The position numbers and the translations under genes were made by a program. From contig QYPU01000045.1 in the NCBI GenBank assembly GCA_007280145.1, forward strand, positions 1-18,624: a stretch of DNA of 18,624 nucleotides, written 5' to 3'. Under the pieces are notes generated by a model that saw only the letters and a program-made list of their open reading frames with translations, was not told where the DNA came from and searched no databases. Of this stretch, positions 14,059 to 18,624 are shown piece after piece; positions within the stretch are counted from its first letter, which is position 1, and each line of letters starts with the position of its first letter. This stretch comes from Dehalococcoidia bacterium. GTDB lineage: Bacteria > Chloroflexota > Dehalococcoidia > GIF9 > UBA5629.

Positions 14059-15330
14059 CTATTCTCCTACGGTTTTATACCAATCTGGTACTTCAATCCA
14101 ATCACTAATAACTTCCTCGCCTGTAGCTGTCTGCCGTGTCGTTTTGTCCCAATGAAGCCCACGATGGTACGTAGGTCCCTCCCAGTATAGTGGCTGGCTG
14201 AGACCGCCGGTATCGATTTCCACCCCGGAAATTAGCAAATCTCTGAGGTCCGCAGATGTAACCTGGTCCCATCCGACCTTCTCTGCAGCCAGGGATAGTC
14301 CATCGGTGATAGCAATATAGTTTACCCATGCTTGTAGATACAAGAGGTCTGGCGGGTAAAAATCAGGTGTGTATTCTTTACACAATCTACACACTGTTGC
14401 CATCATAGGTATATTGTCGGCTTCTGTATAAGAAGCATAGGGGCAAGTAACCTCCAATCCCTCGATTGCTGAGCCAGCAATGCTCCTTATGCCATTTGGC
14501 CCGGCATGGTGGGTAATAGTTGGTGTCACCTTGTCTTTAAGGCCTCTCTCCTCCATAGCTTTTAAAAGCATGGCAACAGGCGCATCAACAGTCCCTAGTG
14601 CCACAGAATTCATAGGCAGCGCAGCCTCAATTTTATCCATAAAGGGAGTGGCATCCGCTATTGACACAGGTATCCATGCGAGCAAAGCAAATTCAGTATT
14701 AGTGAACTCACATATTTTGTCTACATTAGCAGCGGTTGCTTGAGCAGAAGGCATAACCTCAAGAGCAAGCATCCCCCACCTGTACTTACCAGGCCCTTCA
14801 AATTCGGAGGCCATACGCTTCAGGTAACTAAGAGAGCTTTCCTCGTAAAGCGGGCGCGTGATAAGGACAAAACTCTCTGGGTCAGATAATCCATCGGCAT
14901 TAGGCAACCCTAACATGAGAACTTTGTCTGTTGCAAGCTGCTGCTTAGCTGCATTTATCCCCGATGAATACCCACAGACCCAGGCAATCGGATTGTGCTC
15001 CATGTTTCCTTGTTTGACTGCGGTCACAGCCACAGCCGGCTGCGCTTTGAAATCGTAATGCACGAATCTTACTTTTCTACCATCAATGCCACCCTTCTCC
15101 TCATTGATATAGCGCTCGAAGGTATCAGCTGCAGCCCTGAAGCAGGCCCCTTGCGTCTTGAAAAAAGCAGAGTAATCCATTAGCTGACCAATCACGATAT
15201 CTTCTGGCGGCGTGGTAGCTTCAGGGGTTGGTGTTGGCGCCACTTCCGGGGCACAGGCAGCAATTAACACCACAATACCAACCAGCACTAGAGCACCCAG
15301 GTACTTCCTCGGGCTTTTTCTGTTTTTCAT
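14059..15330 (-). CDS. Periplasmic-binding-protein type ABC transporter lipoprotein (LivJ/LivK family)
   Basis: The 423-residue solute-binding protein begins with a basic N-terminus (MKNRKSPRKY), a hydrophobic segment and a lipobox LIAAC with the lipidated Cys at 26. A Pro/Thr-rich linker (APTPTPEATTPPE) ties the domain to the membrane. The body is a type I binding fold, with IVIGQLMDYSAFFKTQG at the start and GGIDGRKVRFVHYDFKAQP near 82-100. The ATG at 15330 has AAGGAG six to seven bases upstream. A longer frame from GTG at 15417 is rejected because it runs into a duplicated segment. The ligand is not obvious; divergent family members bind amino acids, amides, aromatic or fatty acids. It is the likely highest-expressed gene of the operon. 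Confidence 0.9.
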   Translation of the reverse strand: MKNRKSPRKYLGALVLVGIVVLIAACAPEVAPTPTPEATTPPEDIVIGQLMDYSAFFKTQGACFRAAADTFERYINEEKGGIDGRKVRFVHYDFKAQPAVAVTAVKQGNMEHNPIAWVCGYSSGINAAKQQLATDKVLMLGLPNADGLSDPESFVLITRPLYEESSLSYLKRMASEFEGPGKYRWGMLALEVMPSAQATAANVDKICEFTNTEFALLAWIPVSIADATPFMDKIEAALPMNSVALGTVDAPVAMLLKAMEERGLKDKVTPTITHHAGPNGIRSIAGSAIEGLEVTCPYASYTEADNIPMMATVCRLCKEYTPDFYPPDLLYLQAWVNYIAITDGLSLAAEKVGWDQVTSADLRDLLISGVEIDTGGLSQPLYWEGPTYHRGLHWDKTTRQTATGEEVISDWIEVPDWYKTVGE

Positions 15331-15388
15331 TCTAATCTCCTTATGTTTGTATTTTGCTTGTATTTTCAGACAATGGCGTTGCCTACTT

Positions 15389-15536
15389 TGTAACTTTGCT
15401 CCTACGTCATACGACACCTCCTAATAAGAATATGGCCCTAATCTATAACTCGCTTTGAACAATGTAACTTTGCTCCTACGTCATACGGCACCTCCTAATA
15501 AGAATATGGCCATAATCTATAACTCGCTTTGAACAA
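15389..15536. repeat. 74-bp tandem duplication covering the 3' end of livM
   Basis: Copies at 15389-15462 and 15463-15536 differ at only two positions (ACGACACC/ACGGCACC and GGCCCTAAT/GGCCATAAT). The right-hand copy contains the last 14 codons and stop of livM plus an AGGAGG ribosome site. The left-hand copy is non-coding and repeats the ribosome site in front of the lipoprotein gene's leader. Confidence 0.95.
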
Positions 15537-16535
15537 TTCCCAGCGGTGAACCAGACCTCTGGGCTCAAAAAGCAGAAAAGCTATTATTACTAATCCAAAA
15601 ACAGCATTCAGCAATGGGAAAATCGCCCCTCCCAGAATTGGGGTTAGTACCGGCCCAGCCAAAAGTGCTCCTTGCTCCAAGAGCCTCCATACTGCAACAC
15701 CGAATATGACACCTAAGATGCTACCTCCGCCACCTACAACAATCATTCCTAGATACCATATCGCGTTCCAAAGGGTAAACTGGCTGGTATCTATGAAGCC
15801 GATGTAATAAGCCTGCAAAGAGCCAGCAAGTCCGGCAAACAGCGAGCAGATGAAAAAAGCCAAAACTTTGTAGCTGAAAATGTTAATCCCCACTGCCTCA
15901 GCAGTCAAATCATTGTCCCTTATAGCTACAAAGGCTCTACCTATTTTTCCCCTGGCCAGGTTCTTTGCAAATAGCCCACTTATCAATGTGATAGCTAATA
16001 TCAAATAATACCAGCTCTGGTCATTCTGAAAAACAAAACTTCCGAAGCTTGCCGCTGGCACCTCCAACCCAATTGTTGCACCGGTTATCTCCATCGGCGA
16101 GTGCGCTATGACGAACACGATTATATAATGAGCTGCCAAAGTGGCCAAGGCCAAGTAATATCCCTTGACTCTCAGGGAAGGAGCCCCGGCGATAAGTCCT
16201 ATCACACCAGCGGCTAGGGTTCCGCAGGGAACAGCCAGCCAGAAGGGAAAGCCGAAGGTGCGGGCTATAATAGTGCTGGCATAAGCCCCTACCGCCATTG
16301 TTACACTTTGCATCAAAGATAGCTGTCCACAGAAGCCAACCAATAATTGTAAGCCCATGACGGTTATCACTGTTATCATCGTTTGGTTAAGAAACATTAA
16401 CCAGCTTGGAGACACAAACACAGGCAGCAAGAACAACACAATTAGAAAGGCTATCCACAAACCCCACTGCAGCTTTGTTCGCACAATAGCCATATCTTGG
16501 GCGTATTTCCGATTTAAAATACCACATGGTTGCAT
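15495..16535 (-). CDS. livM: Branched-chain amino acid-type ABC transporter permease LivM
   Basis: The 346-residue permease has eight to ten hydrophobic segments from about residue 24 to 325. It carries the LivM hallmarks: GFCGQLSLMQSVTMAVGAYAS near 67-87, SLRVKGYYLALATLA near 120-134, and the coupling-helix EAA-like loop GRAFVAIRDNDLTAEAVGIN. It forms the membrane channel with LivH. The ATG at 16535 follows the livH stop by 9 bases; its ribosome site is weak (GAGGG overlapping the end of livH), so translation is probably coupled. A second ATG at codon 15 (MAIVRTKLQWG) is an alternative. The last 14 codons lie inside a 74-bp tandem duplication. Confidence 0.93.
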   Translation of the reverse strand: MQPCGILNRKYAQDMAIVRTKLQWGLWIAFLIVLFLLPVFVSPSWLMFLNQTMITVITVMGLQLLVGFCGQLSLMQSVTMAVGAYASTIIARTFGFPFWLAVPCGTLAAGVIGLIAGAPSLRVKGYYLALATLAAHYIIVFVIAHSPMEITGATIGLEVPAASFGSFVFQNDQSWYYLILAITLISGLFAKNLARGKIGRAFVAIRDNDLTAEAVGINIFSYKVLAFFICSLFAGLAGSLQAYYIGFIDTSQFTLWNAIWYLGMIVVGGGGSILGVIFGVAVWRLLEQGALLAGPVLTPILGGAIFPLLNAVFGLVIIAFLLFEPRGLVHRWELFKASYRLWPYSY

Positions 16536-16544
16536 AATCTAAAT

Positions 16545-17438
16545 TCACACCCTCTCTATTCTCTTCAAGCCAAAAAGACCATAAGGTCGAATGATAAGCA
16601 CCAGTAGCATAACAATGTATGGGAAAGTTTCCATCATTCCTCCGCAAGTGAAAGCATCAAGATATAGTGAAGCCAGGATTTCGCTTACTCCTATAATCAC
16701 TCCCCCAAGCAAAGCACCAGGAATTGATTCCAGACCGACCAACAAGGCTACCGGAAGTGCTTTTAGTGCCAGGTTAGCAGCAGTATCACCAACACCGGTA
16801 GTCTGGCTAACAAGCACTCCGCCGACCATAGCTACTATAGCTGATAGTATCCACACCTGGTCTAGTATTCGCCTTACGCTGATGCCTGTAGCCTCAGCTA
16901 ATTGGTGGTCTTCACAAACCGTCCTCATCAATAGCCCGCGCCTGGTGAACTTGAAAAAGATGGTGAAACCTGTAGCTGCGAGGCAGGCGCAGCCAAAACT
17001 AACCAAGCCAACCAGAGAGAACCTCACTGTTCCAATCGACAAGGTTGTTAGAGGCACCAATTCAGGCGCAGGTAAAATAGCAGTCCCCCAGATCACCGGG
17101 GTTATGCCTCTGAAAAATAGAGAGAAGGCAACCGTAATCATCATCATACTGAATACTGGTTGGCCAATAAGGGGGCGCAAAGCAGTCTCATGTAGTACCC
17201 AGCCGAATAAACCGGCAAGGACAATGCCCAGCACTAACCCTAGTACTACGGGCACATGTAGTTGAGCCAAGGTAAAAAAGATAATGTAGGCGCCCACCAT
17301 TGCCATCTCCCCCTGAGCAAAATTCAATACACCTGATGACTTATAAATAAGAATAAAACTGATGGCAAGTAAACCGTATAAACCTCCGGTTAACACACCG
17401 CCTACTATACCCGAAATTAGTATCTCAGACGTTACCAT
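16545..17438 (-). CDS. livH: Branched-chain amino acid-type ABC transporter permease LivH
   Basis: The 297-residue polytopic protein starts with the family block GGVLTGGLYGLLAISFILIY and SSGVLNFAQGEMAMVGAY (about 14-51). The EAA-like loop FTRRGLLMRTVCEDHQLAEATGI follows at about 164-186, and it ends RPYGLFGLKRIERV. It pairs with LivM to form the translocation pore. Its ATG shares one base with the stop of the upstream acyl-CoA ligase (TAATG) and has GGAGG seven bases upstream, so ligase and permease are translationally coupled. Confidence 0.94.
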   Translation of the reverse strand: MVTSEILISGIVGGVLTGGLYGLLAISFILIYKSSGVLNFAQGEMAMVGAYIIFFTLAQLHVPVVLGLVLGIVLAGLFGWVLHETALRPLIGQPVFSMMMITVAFSLFFRGITPVIWGTAILPAPELVPLTTLSIGTVRFSLVGLVSFGCACLAATGFTIFFKFTRRGLLMRTVCEDHQLAEATGISVRRILDQVWILSAIVAMVGGVLVSQTTGVGDTAANLALKALPVALLVGLESIPGALLGGVIIGVSEILASLYLDAFTCGGMMETFPYIVMLLVLIIRPYGLFGLKRIERV

Positions 17439-18624
17439 TAGCCAGCCTCCACATCTTTTATCTGCAGATTAGCTTTTATTTTGCCACGCCTGCCATCGTG
17501 ATAAATAACTTCCGATTCTATAGTGAACTCATTGGTCTCTGTATACAAGGCCTCTACCAAGTCACCAAACCGGTCTTCCAAGAACTTCCTGCGCAGCTTT
17601 CTAGTCCGTGTAAGCTCTCCCTCATCCGGGTCAAATTCTTTATAAAAGTTAACAAACTTGCGTATTCTTACCGACGAAGGCAGCACGCGATTAACCCTAT
17701 CCACTTCCTTTTGTACTAAATCGTAGACCTCAGGCTTTTGGGAGAGATTAGCTAATGTGGTGTAGACTATATTCCTTTTCTCTGCCCACCTTCCCATATT
17801 CTCAAAATCTATAATTAGGATAACGCTAACAAAGTCTCTATCTTTTCCTATAACCATTGCGTCAGAGATATAAGGGCTGAATGTGAGGCTACTCTCTATA
17901 TATACTGGAGAATACAAGGCACCGGTTCTCAAAGTCGCCAAATCTGGTATCCTGCCTGTAACAGCGAGTTGTCCATCATCAGTCAGGTGAACCGCATCGC
18001 CACTATGCCACCAACCTTGTATCATCGTCCTTGCAGTAGCCTCAGGATCCTTATAGTATCCGATGGAAACATTTGGCCCTCTGAAGAGGCCTTCACCTTC
18101 GTTACTTACCCTTATCTCTATACCCAGTAGCGGTCGGCCACAAGCTCCAAAATCAATTTCATCCCGTTTTTGCACCGCCGCTCCCCCACTTGTTTCTGAA
18201 GCACCAAATCCCTGGAGTAGATTAAGCTTCAAAGCGCGGAAAAAACGAAACAAATCCGGTCCAATGCCAGCAGCACCGGTGAAACATGTCCGGGCATACA
18301 ACAGTCCCAGTTTGTCTCTAACCTGGCGTGCCCCCAAGTAATCCGTTACAAAACCCAGTATTCGCCACAATAAGCTAGGTTGGTGAAATCGGTCAAATTC
18401 TGTTAATTTATAACCGACTGCAATACTGATACCATAGCCCAACCTCTTAATGAACGAGCTATCCTCTACCCTCGCCCTGACAGCTCCTGCCACCGCTTGA
18501 TACATCCTTGGAAGATACAAAACTGAAGCTGGCGCTACTTCTCTGGTATCCATTGCCACAGTTGCTACTTCTTCAGGAAAACAAACTATGAGACCCGAGA
18601 TAAGTAAGCCACAAACATATTGAC
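17438..18624 (-). CDS. Long-chain-type acyl-CoA synthetase (AMP-binding), C-terminal part
   Basis: The frame is open to the right edge, so the N-terminal part including the P-loop is outside the window; about 395 residues are visible. The sequence matches the FadD-like long-chain acyl-CoA ligase family. LIVCFPEEVATV precedes the conserved PRMYQ segment. The adenylate motif reads QGFGASETSGGAA, then come GLFRGPNVSIGYYKDPEAT, WWHSGDAVHLTDDGQLAVTGR and the C-terminal GELTRTRKLRRKF with a candidate catalytic lysine. The hinge after GR reads IPDLATLRTGALYSPVYIE, less canonical than the usual GRxKD. The product would be a CoA thioester of the compound imported by the adjacent liv transporter. The TAATG overlap with livH makes a shared role very likely; the acid itself is unknown. 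Confidence 0.9.
   Translation of the reverse strand, partial: QYVCGLLISGLIVCFPEEVATVAMDTREVAPASVLYLPRMYQAVAGAVRARVEDSSFIKRLGYGISIAVGYKLTEFDRFHQPSLLWRILGFVTDYLGARQVRDKLGLLYARTCFTGAAGIGPDLFRFFRALKLNLLQGFGASETSGGAAVQKRDEIDFGACGRPLLGIEIRVSNEGEGLFRGPNVSIGYYKDPEATARTMIQGWWHSGDAVHLTDDGQLAVTGRIPDLATLRTGALYSPVYIESSLTFSPYISDAMVIGKDRDFVSVILIIDFENMGRWAEKRNIVYTTLANLSQKPEVYDLVQKEVDRVNRVLPSSVRIRKFVNFYKEFDPDEGELTRTRKLRRKFLEDRFGDLVEALYTETNEFTIESEVIYHDGRRGKIKANLQIKDVEAG

Noticed and set aside
15331..15417. N-terminal extension of the binding lipoprotein from GTG
   Set aside because: It would put 29 residues before a normal lipoprotein signal peptide, and its front lies in the duplicated segment; the ATG at 15330 has a good AAGGAG site.
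15463..15536. CRISPR-like repeat
   Set aside because: Only two directly adjacent 74-bp copies with no spacers, one of which is the end of livM; it is a simple tandem duplication.

Overview
This window looks like a chromosomal segment of an anaerobic, acyl-CoA-metabolising bacterium, most plausibly a Chloroflexota of the Dehalococcoidia type. This is inferred from gene content, not from a phylogeny. The pointers are a decayed C-terminal piece of a reductive-dehalogenase-like iron-sulfur protein, a serpin remnant, a bacterial RRM protein, a liv-type transporter with an embedded acyl-CoA ligase, and a thiolase-like/DUF35 pair. Strong AGGAGG-type ribosome sites and sigma70-like promoters (TATAAT with a 17-bp spacer) recur.

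Left part (1-4170): a small four-helix membrane protein with an apparently leaderless promoter; tRNA-Lys(TTT) on the minus strand with its own promoter; two tiny overlooked minus-strand ORFs; then two plus-strand genes, a fumarylacetoacetate-hydrolase-family enzyme and an acetyl-CoA-synthetase-like ligase with an altered nucleotide-binding loop.

Middle (4260-7760), all minus strand: a NYN-domain putative nuclease, an alpha/beta hydrolase and an RRM RNA-binding protein, followed by genomic debris. The debris comprises a 50-nt 3' half of tRNA-Gly(CCC) running inside a small ORF, a serpin C-terminus and a possible antitoxin tail.

Right part (7764-18624), all minus strand: acetoacetyl-CoA synthetase, then a decayed reductive-dehalogenase-like fragment, then a long probable operon. 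In transcription order the operon is acyl-CoA ligase (cut by the right edge), livH, livM, substrate-binding lipoprotein, livF, enoyl-CoA hydratase, and (after a 153-bp break with tRNA-like debris and a 16-bp palindrome) a thiolase-like protein and its DUF35 partner joined by an ATGA overlap. The likely theme is uptake of an organic acid or similar compound, activation to a CoA thioester, hydration and C-C cleavage to small acyl-CoAs, with Acs and AacS feeding the same pool. The substrate cannot be read from the sequence.

No CRISPR array, intact transposon or obvious defence system is visible. The most distinctive features are the thiolase-like protein lacking the canonical cysteine, the ligase inside the transporter operon, and the cluster of tRNA and gene fragments on both sides of aacS, which suggests repeated insertion and deletion there.
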